From: Bryoerythrophyllum caledonicum
Lineage: Eukaryota > Streptophyta > Bryopsida > Pottiales > Pottiaceae
DNA: 64,000 nt
Reading direction: 5' to 3'
NCBI GenBank assembly: GCA_963971425.1
Contig: OZ020516.1
Span: 37,188,199-37,252,198, forward strand
Below are positions 49,265 through 60,769 of the stretch, in pieces. The notes under the pieces were generated by a model that saw nothing but the letters and a program-made list of their open reading frames with translations, did no database searches and was not told where the DNA came from. Each line of letters begins with the position of its first letter. The first letter of the stretch is position 1. The translations under genes and the position numbers were made by a program.

Positions 49265-50068
49265 TCATACTACTAAAATCATAATCCTCGCAGTGAACCA
49301 CGCAGCGATCAATCGCGCAGTCAGCCGTGCAGTGAACTATAGGAGCGATATAGTCAACCGCGCAATTAATTGCGCAACCAACCGCGTAGTGAATCATGTT
49401 ACTTTTTTAAAAATATAGTTTGTAATATATAAAAATACATTAAAATAATTGGACTCATGCGTTGCAAAGCATTAGCTTGAGATTTTGGGTGTGACGAATT
49501 TGCATTTGTGTGTTGCAATTTGTGCTCTTGATTACAAATTTGACGTTCAAAATATTTTTTTAGTTAAGCACTAAAAGATTGAATTGTAAATGATGAGTTG
49601 TAAAGTCGGAGTAAAAAAGTTGTGAAGTTGGAGTTGTGATCTTGGAGGTTGGCATACAAAGTTGGAGTTCCAAAATTGCATATTCAAGTTGTGGACATTG
49701 AAATTACAAATTGAGTTTGTGGATGTGTGAATTTGAGATTGTAATTAAAAGTTGAGTTTGTGGGTGTGTGAAATTTGCATTTGTGTGTTGCAATTTGTGC
49801 TTATCCAAAATAAATTTGAAACTCTTGATTACAAATTTGACGTTCATAACATTTTTGAAATTCCATGTTAAAATGCAAAAAATCTAAAACCTAATTTATT
49901 TTTTTCTATTCTATTCTATTACATTATTAAAATTCATGCATAGGTTTCAAAGACATATTTATATTTTATGTAGATTGTTGTTACCTTTTTTTTTAATATA
50001 TTTTGTGATATAAAAACTACATTAAAATGGTTGAACTAATGCGTTGCAAAGCAAGCGCCAACTGCTAG
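49265..50068. mobile_element. Helitron-like non-autonomous element
   Basis: The start is A|TCATACTACTAAAATC. The end has a GC-rich hairpin (GCGTTGC-AAA-GCAAGCGC), then CAACTGCTAG followed by T. A TC start, a hairpin 10-12 bp before a CTAG end and insertion between A and T are Helitron hallmarks. No Rep/helicase is encoded. The internal GCGTTGCAAAGC at 49459 may be an older end. Confidence 0.5.
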
Positions 50069-50699
50069 TATGTATTTAAAAATACAATCTCATTATTGAA
50101 GTTTCGTTTCACAATAGATTAGGATTCTCAATCCATGAAAGATATTTGATACTTTTCAAAATTAGATTTTTAATTTGAAGCCCCCTCATCCATTCACTTG
50201 ATTCCAATCTACTTAGATATTTATTTAAACTCAATATTTTATCCATGATATTGCTATTAGGCCAAAATCTATGCATGTCTTTTAAATAATATTAATTGTT
50301 TTGAACATATAAAAACTTTGAAATTATATTTTTGGTTTTTATATATGTGCTATCACAAAAAGAAGAAGATTAAATATTGTAACTCAATTGTTTAATCATA
50401 AATCTTCCAAAAACAATAAATTAAAAAATATATATTGTATAATCCCAGTGTCTTTGATTTGCGTTCACTACAGGAAGTTTTTGAGTATGATATTTACAAG
50501 CCTATAGAGTAGGTGCAAAATGTATATAACACAAATTGTATATAATAATGGCAATTTCTTTTCATATTGTAAGATTGTCATTCATCATGTAAAGTTGCAA
50601 TGGGCCCATTCAATAACAACATGTCCAAAATAGTCTTCACCATCACTTCAAAGCCATAATCTTCCAAATTCTACTATGAAGGAATTAATAACATTTGTA

Positions 50700-51560
50700 T
50701 TAACCCCTAAAGGACGAGAGTCTCCTTCGGGGGATTTCTGATTTTGGGCAGGTTCCTAAAATTCGAAAAAAAAAAAATTTCTCTAATTTTTTTATTCTAG
50801 ATTGCCTCTGATAAGAGCTTCGTAGACATATTTTTATTTTATTTTTTGGATTTGTGGTTTGAAAGTTAGTATCAGTTAAAGCCAAAAGTAGAGACACCGG
50901 GCACCTCAAAGTTTTTTGACAAAAGTTTCTATTGACATTGAGATTTTTCACACATATAAAGAATATTTCCTTTTTGGAAATTTTCAATAAAAAATCTTGT
51001 CTTTAATGTAAAGAGGCATTTTATTCTAAGTCAAACATTTTCACACATTGTCGGGCAACGGGGGAAAAATTCTTCATCTTTTCTACATAAGACCTAGAGA
51101 TCTTCAAATTTTTCACTTTTTATTTTTTCAACAACAATATGTGGTGAAAACCTTCTTATTGACCGTTTGGATTATCATTTGAATACATACGTAGTACACA
51201 AAATAAAACGTGAAATGGCAATCATTGAACCTCCACTCCTTGCACACTTGTTTTGAATATGCTACACCCCTTTTCTACCTCTAAAAATTGGTGGGTTGGG
51301 AAATAACATCATGCTTAAGACAATGGTAAAAGATTTAGACCTTGTAAAATGCAAAAATTTGATACAAAGTGAAGTCAAAGTCTGCTGATGTACTCAACGC
51401 AGGGAAGAAAATCAACCATTGTTTTGACTTTAAACACTAAAATCTATCAATCTGTACGGTGAATTGCAACCAAAAGTTTAAGGCATGTTTATATGGAAGT
51501 CTATTTTAAGATCTTACGGTTGAAAATCCAAAATTCACTTTAAAGAACCAAATCAAATGG
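50700..51560. repeat. Copy of the dispersed repeat with a TTAACCCCTAAAGGAC tip
   Basis: This is the best-preserved left end of the repeat family seen at 5250-6150. Shared words include GGGCAGGTTCCTAAAATTCG, TATTGACATTGAGATTTTTCAC and ATTGTCGGGCAA. The right end is not clear. Confidence 0.55.
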
Positions 51561-51872
51561 ACAAATTATGAATTGAAATGAGAAATTTTAGGCTGATATC
51601 CAAATTTTAGCTGCTTTGGTCTTCCTAAGATGAGATTTGTGTAAAACCCATATATTACAGTTTTAACTCAGTTGCATTTTGGAAGCTAATGGATAAGGTA
51701 ACCCCTTGTATCCAATGAGAACTCATAATCAACACCAATAAAATTAGGGTATATCCAACTGACTTCCATCCCATTACCACCTATTTAGCTCCAAGTGAAG
51801 GTTAGCGATTCAAAAGAATCCCATACATTTCGCCGCCACTGTTGGGGGTACCAATTAGCAGTCGCCGACTAA

Positions 51873-53670
51873 AAAAGACGAAGACATTGTTGTAGGAGCC
51901 CTAGCAGCTGTTGTTGAGACCCCAGCAGCTATTGCTGAGGTCCCAAACGACTGTTGTTGGGACCCCAGTAGCTATTGCTGGGGACCCCAACGACTGTTGC
52001 TGGGGGCCCTAGGAGCTATTGCTAGGGGCCCCAACCACTGTTGTTGGAGCCCCTTTAGCTGTTGTTGGGGACCCTAATTATTGTTGTTGGGGTCCCAATT
52101 AGTGCGGATGGGGCATAGTATGGAATTCAATATGCAACCCGGTTTAGAAGAACTGATTCAAATTTCAATTGTTGGATGTTTTTCATTTGTAAAATGTTGG
52201 TAGGCAAATTGATTTGAGTCCAAGTTGTAAATGGAATCCTCTAGAATTTGATGTAGCATGTACATGAATTTTGAATTTTGAATTTTGAAATCCATGTGCA
52301 TTTATTATGTGATGGTGGTGGGATGGTGTTGGTTGTGATTTGAATCTTGCAATTTGATTGCTGAGATGTTGAAATGGTGGCTCAATAATGTTGAAATGTA
52401 TTGTATGACTTGGTTTTTTGAATGCACAAGAAGGTCTAAGTTTGTGTGCACATTTGAATTTTTAATGCCACTTTGTCCTTCCCCCTCCTTGTCTTGAGAT
52501 CTGCCCTATTTGATGAGGGAGCCCGTTTTGGAGGTTGTCCAACCACCCTGTAATAGTAATTAGTAGCTCTAATTACTTATCTTTCTAAAAACATACTTTT
52601 CTTGAAGTGAACCACCAAGGGCAGCATAATTTCTTTCTTCATCTTTGCACTAATCCCTACTGCCCCAACTCAAAATGGCAGCCAAAATTTTCACCAAAAA
52701 TTGCAAAACTTGCTTCAAAACAAACACCTCCTCCATCTAAAACCTCCCTACAAAAATCACAGTATTGCTTGGGGTAAAGGAAATAACTCCATAGTAAACT
52801 ACACCCGGTCTACAATAACTTCCAAAAACAAAGGAATGAAACGGACTTCAGATGAAAAAATGGCAGCCATTTGAACTTCCCCGAGCTCATCCGGAATGTC
52901 GTTTTTCAACATCAGGGACGTTTAGGGGTTAAATCTTATCTTTAGGTGATATGTAATGAATTTTCTTAAATCAATACCAAGGCACAATTCAATTTTGATA
53001 CGATAAACAGTCTTATAGAAAGGACATTTTGATTCAGTGGTAATCTCAATGCTAATCTAAACCCTAATCCTAAACCCCAAACACTAAATTCTAAAATCCT
53101 AAACCCTAAATCCAAATCCATAAATCTAATTCTAGAATTGTCTAGTCCAAAACCCTAAACCCTATAACTTATACTTCATTCCATGGACTTGCAATCCTAA
53201 ACCTTAAACCCTAAACCCTATAATTTACACTTCATACCATGGACTTGCAATCCTAAACCTTAAACCCTAAACCCTAAATGTCAAAATGTAATTTGAACCC
53301 TAAACCTAAATCTTTACTTTTATAATCTAGTCATAATCAATATCCTTAATATGGAAATAAATGACCGTAATCAATTACCCATAACCCAAATTGATAACCT
53401 TAAATTGATACATAATTCTATACCTTAAATTTAAATTGATTCTTGCAAATTTAAATTGATACCCATAACCCCAATCGATAACCTTAAATTGATCATGTAA
53501 ATAGAAACTTCCAATACATCGAGATATGAGGAAAACTTATGTGCTTGTTAATTTTTTGGTCAAGTTTGAAAGATGCTTTATTTAGAACAGCTCCTCCCCA
53601 CTAAACGTGATGTCATTCCCGCTCTTTTCTTAACGGCAACTTGTTCGACGTGGTCAATACACCCCAACCT

Positions 53671-53707
<37 letters not shown>

Positions 53708-56327
53708 TTGCACCTTTCTAATATGGTAAGCCTTCGTGAATCTATACTGTCTCGAACTATGCCTTGACATTTGAAAGACCTATTGCATTCGAAGTCAAAT
53801 TTCTGTGCAAGAAGTGGATACATTATTCTAGGTCAACTTAGTTGTGTTTGGAATTTCTAGAGATGCGGAGGTGTGTGGTCGTGAATGGTTGCTGCGGCCG
53901 TGACAAAGAGTAGGGTTTTCTCTTCCTTCTTCATTCAAGACGTTTTGGTGCACGCAATCGGACCATTTGTAAGTGACTTCTGTCTAAACTTTATGGTGAT
54001 TTACTTGGCATTTGATTTGCACATTTGATACTATCATTTTCAATATAATGAAATAGTTGTAGGAAGGAGGTGATACTTTGGTGTCAACACAATCGCCTCC
54101 TTAGTACTGGTTTAGGGATTCATTTTATTATTTGTACGTCAGTATGACATATATGTTCTTGCAACTGTCAAAATGCGTAGTTTTTGTTGGTATGAGTGCT
54201 TCAGGTTTTGATTCAGTACTCTAGCAAGAAGTGGATACATTATTCTAGGTCAACTTAGTTGTGTTTGGAATTTCTAGAGATGCGGAGGTGTGTGGTCGTG
54301 AATGGTTGCTGCGGCCATGACAAAGAGTAGGGTTTTCTCTTCCTTCCTCATTCAAGACGTTTTGGTGCACGCAATCGGACCATTTGTAAGTGACTTCTGT
54401 CTAAACTTTATGGTGATTTACTTGGCATTTGATTTGCACATTTGATACTATCATTTTCAATGTAATGAAAAAGTTGTAGGAAGGAGGTGATACTTCGGCG
54501 TCAACATAATCGCCTTCTTAGTACTGATTTAGGGATTCATTTTATTATTTGTACGTCAGTATGACATATATGTTCATGCAACTATCAAAAGGCGTAGTTT
54601 TTCTTCGTATGAGTGCTTCAGGTTTTGATTCAGTACTCTAGCTTGAAGCAGTGCACATTCAGCTCGACCCGAGCTGAATGTGCAGTGCATATTCAGCTCG
54701 ACCCGAGCTGAATGTGTAGTGCAGATTCAGCTCGACCCGAGCTAAATGTGTAGTGCATATTCAGCTGGAGTCGAGCTGAATGTGCACTGCATATTCAGTT
54801 GGACTCCAGCTGAATGTGCTTTGTCTTCACCTAATCGTGGAGATGAACAATTATGTTTTTTTTTTGTTTACTTTGATTGATGTGGGATGAACCTTGGAGT
54901 TCTATCATACTACGACAATTATTTACACTTTCGCCTTAACTTTGCAGTGCCGAGATGGACACTTCAACCGGTGCCTCAATCGACGATGATTTTGATTTGT
55001 CAAGTGACAACTCGTCTTTCCACAATCCAGTAGATGCTGATGTGATGGAATTCGAAGTTCTCCCAAGGCATTCTTGGGTTGGTAAGATAGTCGAAATGAA
55101 AAACCTGTCCGGTGTTACAATTGCCACTGGAATACTTCGTAACTTTCTCGCCACGGCTATTTCTGGGACTGATGCTCCATTAGGTGATACGCACGTTGCC
55201 ATTCAGGTCTCCAGGACATTAGTTGAAGATGAAGCACCGGACGAATGGCGTTATTGTGTTAAGATTTGGCCCATTGGTCAAGTTTTCTATAATAGTGTCA
55301 GTCTCTTGCATCACCTGCAGCGTGATACTTACAATTCTGTAATGGCAATGAGAACCCGGTCTCTTGGAGAGAGGACTCGGTCTTATGAAAGCTCATCTAG
55401 GATCCCTTCAACCATGGTTTCAACAAAATCATCAATTCTCCTCTCTGACGAATCTATCAACTCTGTTGCTGGAAACCGCTGTTGCTCTAGGAGTTGTGTT
55501 CAACGCTTCTCACGATTGAAGATTAAGGTATTGCGGATGAGGATGTATTTTGGAACCTCCGTTCAATTTAGAAGGCATATGAAGCTAGATGTTGACGGAC
55601 AGTTTCATGTGGACAATAACGGTAGAAATGTGGTGACCATTGAGGGCGTTGATGTGTGCGCAGCTGCCTGGCAGCACATCATGGGCGTTAGTGAAACCTC
55701 ATTCTATGAATATGCCAAGGATGCAGCGGCTGGTGTAGTCGCGCAACCCCATGGTAATTCAGGGAAACGGAAACCTAGAAATCACATAGTAGTTGCTACC
55801 GCAACATTACGTGTCATTCTTAATAGGAATGCTGACCACATGCCCCACAAGTCCCGCATCTTGCCTTCGGGTGAGACATCTGTGGCCAAAGTTCTTCCCG
55901 CAAATTTCAAGTGGAAAGATCAAATTCCTGCAATTGATGTCCATTTAGTTAATTGCGGGCTTTCCCAAATTTCCACTTCAGGGCTGAGTAAGATTAGGCG
56001 GGTCAATTTTTCCGATTACGATGCAAAACGACCTGGGGATAACTTTGCTCGTTGTTCAACGTGTGATAAGTACCATTCCCATCGGAGATTGCAGCAGCCT
56101 GGAACAGAAGCTGGGCTATTGTGGCAGCAGAGGTTGAATCTCCGTTTGGATTCAGCATGGGCTCATCGAGAGTTGTATTATTCCAACCGTTACCGCTCTC
56201 AAGAGTTGCCGGATGAATGTGTTACGATTATGCACGACAAGATGGATCACTCAAAGACTGCATCTCCTGTCCTCTCTCACAAGACAAAACATTTGGATGG
56301 TCTGATGAAGTTGCCCATCTCTGTTAC
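51873..56327. repeat. Right arm of the 4.45-kb inverted repeat
   Basis: This is the inverted partner of 43121-47575. It contains, in mirror order, the 21-bp array (51886-52103), the TTAA tip (52932), telomere-like repeats (53048-53311), the CT tract (53676-53705), the 417-bp duplication (53809-54642), the palindrome array (54648-54817) and the 5' part of the transposase gene. The near-absence of differences points to a recent duplication or ongoing gene conversion. Confidence 0.95.
54648..54817. repeat. Array of five TTCAGCTCGA palindromes (right arm)
   Basis: Mirror image of 44631-44800, upstream of the right transposase start. Each unit is two half-sites of TTCAGCTCG type about a central two or three bases. 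Confidence 0.9.
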
Positions 56328-56334
56328 TGGATAG
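54955..56334 (+). pseudogene. DUF7869-type transposase-like gene, right copy, truncated
   Basis: A 459-residue open frame, identical to the left copy except for isolated changes such as Ser for Leu in the RILP.GE motif. A splice acceptor (TTTGCAG, ending 54947) precedes the ATG. It keeps the Cys cluster (~175), CSTCDKYHSHR (~367) and DKMD (~428-431) but ends at SVTG followed by a TAG, where the arm homology stops. The DN and DDID parts of the presumed catalytic core are missing, so it cannot be a full transposase. It also lacks the 8-bp insertion seen in the left copy, so it keeps the ancestral sequence at that spot. If translated it could act only as a truncated DNA-binding-type product (inference). 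Confidence 0.75.
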
Positions 56335-56397
56335 ATTGTACAATCTATCTTTCTCAAGATTTACAATCTATCTCCTAAAGTCATTGTTACTTCTATT

Positions 56398-56428
56398 GCA
56401 TATTCAGCTCGACTCGAGCTGAATATGC
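56398..56428. repeat. Perfect 31-bp palindrome of the TTCAGCTCGA family
   Basis: Two 15-bp half-sites (GCATATTCAGCTCGA and its inverse) around one central C. This is the most perfect member of the family and lies just outside the right arm. Confidence 0.95.
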
Positions 56429-56641
56429 ATTACTTTCTGTATATATTGTTGTTCACCCTCTGTGTGGATCATGTTAAAATTCAAGTAGTCCTCTCCCTTG
56501 TGTGCATCCAATTGTTGAGTACTCATAAACTTGCACAATCAGTTTGAGTCGAGGTGTATGTTGATCTTGTTTAGTATCAACTGTCGTTGCATTTTTTGGG
56601 CATGCTTGTTCATAACCTTTAATCAAATTTGCTGAATTTCA

Positions 56642-57702
56642 GATGCCCTAAGCCTTGAAGTCGATTTCATAAAAGATGATGCTGCCTCTTCTGAGCATCC
56701 TTCTATGGTTGGTGCAAAGCCCATTGATGCTACTTTGGCCATCAACTCACAAGTATAACTTTAATCTCACCAGTTCATGGCCAAAATGATTGTGCTGTCT
56801 TTTGTAGTGCTTCCTTCTTCGTAAAATATTTTGTGCTCTATTGGTATATATTGTTTAATGTTTAGTAACATGTACCTCCACTCTTTCCCATTTGAATTCC
56901 AAGTGGTCGAGCCACTAGAGAGCGTTCATAGCGCCGTAGTCCGTGTTTCTCGTTCAACCCCTAGAGTGGTCAAACCGTGGTTAAACATTGTGTTTGACTT
57001 GAACGGTATACTGTGTGTGTGCGAGGAATTCCGCTTGAGGTCTGCTACGCAAGCCTTCAATGCTTGTTCTCTGCCACACTCAGTAAAGGTTCCAGCCAAG
57101 GTCGGCCCAAGGCTAGTGTATGTTCGTCCTGGCTGCAAGGCATTTTGGACGTTGTTTCCAAGTTTGCATCGATATCGGTCTGGAGTTCGATGAAATTGAA
57201 CACCACTAGTAGCATCATCAATTACCTCTTCCCGAAAGCAGTCTCACCAAAAGTTATATTTGGACAAGAGCATTGTAGGAGAGTCGTAACTGCTGTGATA
57301 CATAATGTACCTCAATATCTGAAGGTTAAGAACTCGGATAAGGAGGTATTTCTGAAGACGTTGTCGAAAGACCTTTTTACAAAAAAGGGTGGATACTTTA
57401 CGAAGGAGAATACCATCATCATAGATGACAGCCCGTACAAGCACGTCCTGAATAATCCGGAGAATGTGCTTCTTGCGGAGACTTGGTCCTACAAAGGGGA
57501 TGGATGGAACGATAAGTTCCTTCTCAATGTCTTGCTTCCGTGGCTCCAAAAGCTCCATAGTATTATAGAGTTAGGGCTGCAATCTTTTCGGCAAGAGAAT
57601 CCCTTTGGTCGTCCGACAGTTTGCTCGGATCCATATAGCTTAGAATACATAGAATTAACGCACGCGATTATGATATCTGTTGGGCTCGCAAATTCAAAGT
57701 AG
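56642..57702 (+). pseudogene. FCP1/NIF-type HAD phosphatase-like gene, frameshifted
   Basis: The core reads WLNIVFDLNGILCVCEEF, YVRPGCKAF, then in the next frame LDVVSKFASISVWSSMK, FGQEHC, then KDLFTKKGG, NTIIIDDSPYKHVLNNPEN and WNDKFLLNVLLPWLQKLH. This is the FCP1-like (HAD) fold: motif I, the VRPG and WSS segments, and the IDDSP motif. Motif I has Asn in place of the second Asp (DLNG), as in a plant subgroup of FCP1-like proteins, so phosphatase activity is doubtful. A one-base loss near 57145 breaks the frame between the two halves. A likely upstream exon (56642-56752) reads LSLEVDFIKDDAASSEHPSM; the junction to the next exon is uncertain. It lies right behind the truncated transposase, inside the palindrome-marked block, so it may be transposon cargo. 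Confidence 0.65.
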
Positions 57703-57899
57703 TTCACTGGTATCAAACATAATTGTCGTGATGTGTTATACTATACATATTCTGTAATTCAAGTGGCAGTTGCCAGTTCTTTGATATTTGATTGTAATTG
57801 TTTGTTTGTTATTGTTGAGTTTGTAAGTTTTTGTTCTCTCATTGCTTACATGTTTGAAAAAGAGCCGTTCACCATTTTCTCAAGTAAACTATTGTATTG

Positions 57900-58948
57900 C
57901 CACCATGGATTCATGTTTTGAAGTCTGAAGATTGTGGATATCGAATTCCAAGAAATCAAAATGATTTGTACTCCCACGGAGCAGCTGATTATTTGATGGA
58001 CTCTTCGATGGCTCTAATTGAAGAAGATGAAGTAAACAGCCCCCCACCAAAATTTTGCATTCGAAAGGTTGCCTCCCGTTCTATTCTTCAACCTCGTCAA
58101 ATTCTGGGGTCCCCCAGTATTGATAGGATTTGTGGGAAAGGTGACCAAGTGCTTGTTCGCGAACGTGAGGAATCATTGTCTCTTCCCCCGAGAAGCATGG
58201 TATTCCCCCCTCCCCTTCTCTGTATTTGTCGTAGGTCTTTTTTTGGCAATGTGCACATTCAGCTTGAATAGAGCTAAATATGCACAAGTTGCATTTTAAC
58301 TCCCTTTGACCCTACGTCATAGGATCACGCGCTTCAAACACTTGCTGGTGTAATTCAACCACCTACGACGGTGCCATCAGAGAAAATGCCCACAATTCCT
58401 ACTACGTGTCGGCGTGTTGCAACGGTCGGAAATGATGAGAACAAGCTTCAATCTCTAAGTGGGAAAACGCATTCTACTATTGAGGTTGGTCATATTTTTT
58501 GTTATTGTTTAATGTGTTGTATCTTCTCCTCTTAATCAACATTGTTTTGATTTTGCATGTTTCACGAACACCTAAATTGGACATAATTATTTGAATGGAT
58601 TCCACGTCATGGTGTTTGTATTTTTTTGACATGTGTGGCTACATATTCAGCTTGGTTTTAGCTGATTTTTGTGGTCTCTTTTGCTAGGTGCTTCGACCGA
58701 CTATGCAGCGTCAAAGTGCTTCCCCAAAGCATGGTTTAAACCAAAACTCGAAGCGTCACTCTCGCCGTTGCCACTCGCTTCCTGTGCCTGTTGTTACTTG
58801 GAATCAACGAATGCAACGCCAACGACTGCAAGAACATATACGTGCTGGTCAAATGCCATATATCGGTTACAGCCGCAAAGATGAACTTCAGAGGGGTAGG
58901 GATGAGCTGAGTAAATCTAATTCTAGTGACGTGGAGAAGATCAAGTAG
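57900..58948 (+). CDS. Unrecognised multi-exon gene within the transposon block (partial)
   Basis: Three exons fit together in phase 0: about 57910-58199 (CGYRIPRNQNDLYSHGAADY ... LVREREESLSLPPRSM), 58325-58484 (DHALQTLAGVIQPPTTVPSE ... SGKTHSTIE) and 58688-58948 (VLRPTMQRQSASPKHG ... SNSSDVEKIK, stop TAG). Introns have GT-AG ends (ATG|gtattc, catag|GAT, GAG|gttggt, gctag|GTG). The product is basic, Ser/Gln-rich and without a recognised domain; the GQMPYIGYSRKDELQRGRDE stretch near the end is the most structured. The first exon may continue from the FCP1-like gene upstream, since 57702 to 57900 is short. Members of the TTCAGCT palindrome family sit in both introns and in the 3' flank. Function unknown. 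Confidence 0.5.
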
Positions 58949-59007
58949 ATTTATGATCTCAGTGGTACAAGTGCACATTCAGCTTGGCTATACCTGAATG
59001 TGCATTG
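58250..59007. repeat. Three palindromes of the TTCAGCT family in introns and 3' flank
   Basis: Degenerate members occur at 58250-58285 (GTGCACATTCAGCTTG with GAGCTAAATATGCAC), 58642-58666 (TATTCAGCTTGG, AGCTGA) and 58970-59007 (GTGCACATTCAGCTTGG with CTGAATGTGCAT). A weaker trace is at 56536-56560. Confidence 0.75.
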
Positions 59008-59290
59008 ACTAGTAATTAATGTGTATGTTTTTGGTCGTAGTAAAAGCCTTTTTTCTGCATGGAAAGGATGATGCATGTTTTGTATATGGATTACTTCTAT
59101 CATTTTATAAATAAAGTCTGCAATTAAAGATATTAGTTCATTTGATTCTCCCATTTGGGTACTGTTTGCCTAACATCTTCATATTATCTTACAAATATGG
59201 TGTTGTACTTCTATTCTAATCATGTTTTGCTTCATCACTACGGTAAAATATTTGGATTCCTCAAGAGCATGTACCTCCTAAATCCTTGGA

Positions 59291-59322
59291 AATCTCCCAA
59301 TATAATGAATATGGTGTTAATT
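59291..59322. repeat. 32-bp inverted partner of 40969-41000
   Basis: This is a perfect inverted match. The sequence beyond (59345-59400, ATGAATAAATAGGGG and GGAGGAGGTTTTT) resembles words outside the left copy as well. Confidence 0.8.
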
Positions 59323-59462
59323 ATAGAATAGTACACTTTTTATGAATAAATAGGGGTAAAGAATGGAGGAGGTTTTTCTAGCTGTAGAAAGTTGTGAGGG
59401 TTTTCAGGAGTAAGAATGGGTTAAAATTAAAATAGAGGGTGTAGTGCATATTTTCTGTGTAG

Positions 59463-59651
59463 GTGTTTCAGGATTTCAATAAGGCACAATTATGGGCCGT
59501 ACAAGATCCTCCCGAGTCCCCCTTCTCTCATCATGACTTGATTTGGAGAGATTTTTTGCGGAAAGGAAAAGGCATTGTGAAGACTTGCAAGCAAGCACGG
59601 ATTCCTACATCACGGATTGAAGAGTTCCTCATTGGAGAGCGCTTACTTTAA
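59463..59651 (+). pseudogene. Possible terminal exon of an unrecognised gene
   Basis: After an AG acceptor (CTGTGTAG) a frame reads VFQDFNKAQLWAVQDP, HHDLIWRDFLRKGKGIVKTC, KQARIPTSRIEEFL and stops (TAA). It has coding-like composition but no partner exon could be joined. It may be the last exon of the gene at 57900-58948 or of an interrupted neighbour. Confidence 0.3.
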
Positions 59652-59659
59652 GATGGGAT

Positions 59660-60740
59660 TGAGTGGGACTAGTGGAAGAATGAACGTGGCATTGTTGATG
59701 GCCATCCAAAGCCAAGGCAAAAAAACAAATGCACAAGTCCGGTCAATCGGCGGATAGGGTATCGTTAAAGAAAAATGAAGCCAAAAAAAAGTTGTGATGC
59801 CACAAATGCGGCATCACAGCATAGGAGTCGGAATGGAACTTCGTACCAATCAAAGTTGAAGCAGAAATGTCGTCGATGATCTACACCTGTCAATACCCTA
59901 TCCCACAAAACCATATCTGAAACCCCAGAAATACAATCCGAAACAACAAAGTTAAATGCACATCTCCCACGCCCCGCAACAGCCCCCGCGCCCCGACTGT
60001 AGAAAAGAGAGTGGCGTAATGGCAATTACATGCCACGTACAATCAACGACAATGATTACTTAGCCTCGGCCAGGACTGTAGAGCTCTACAGCAATACCCT
60101 AAACAACGATCACCCCTTCTCGACCCAGAAACCCAACTTTCGAAAGGAAGGGTAAGGACTGCTCAACCAATACAACCAATGTCATCACACCCTATACCAG
60201 CACATCACACCAGCACATCTCATCACACCCTACACCAGCACATGAGGAGATCCCATATGTGATCGACCTGTGAATCTTCCTACACCAAAACTACTCTCCG
60301 GATGGACCTAATGTGGAGCAGTGATATAAAAACCGCCTCCCAAGGTATAGTATTGTACACCATTTCACAAAACCCATCCCACAAATCCATCTAACACGGA
60401 CACACGTAGACCCAACAACCCTAAACCGCCAAATCCGACATTGAACACCAACGTGAAGGATTCAATCTTCTGCGTCACCTTAATCCAACAGCAACATCGA
60501 GCAGCAACACTGAGACCCTAAACCGAGCAGCAACACCGAGACCCTAAACCGAGCAGCAACACCGAGCAGCAGCAGCCAGAGGGCGAACACGAGTGAATGA
60601 GCAAGTGAACGAAGAGAGGATTTGGGTGGTCCCCCTGTCAATACCCTATCCACAGGTTCGGGATCCACTTGGTTCGGGATCTACGGGGCGACAGTGAGAG
60701 GGATCCATCCTCATCCACTTCATCCCCAAGGTAGGTGATG
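59660..60740. other. Intergenic with short tandem repeats
   Basis: CTGTCAATACCCTATCC occurs at 59887 and 60638. A CATCACACCCTACACCAGCA tandem lies at 60180-60245, and a ~27-bp tandem (AGCAGCAACACCGAGACCC) at 60495-60575. No gene was recognised. Confidence 0.5.
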
Positions 60741-60769
60741 CGAACGCTTACGCCTCTCAATGACAAAAT

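Larger units (their letters stand above)
47576..51872. other. Asymmetric spacer between the inverted arms
   Basis: The 4.3 kb spacer is AT-rich and not palindromic. It contains a Helitron-like element (49265-50068), a copy of the dispersed repeat family (50700-51560) and the degenerate GGTGATACCCATGTAAT repeat (48920-48990). A short frame at 47844-48026 reads MAELVQPSAKKPRVGQVIAL but has no recognised family. CGCGCAG/CGCAATTAATTGCGCA words cluster at 49300-49400. No host gene was seen. Confidence 0.6.
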
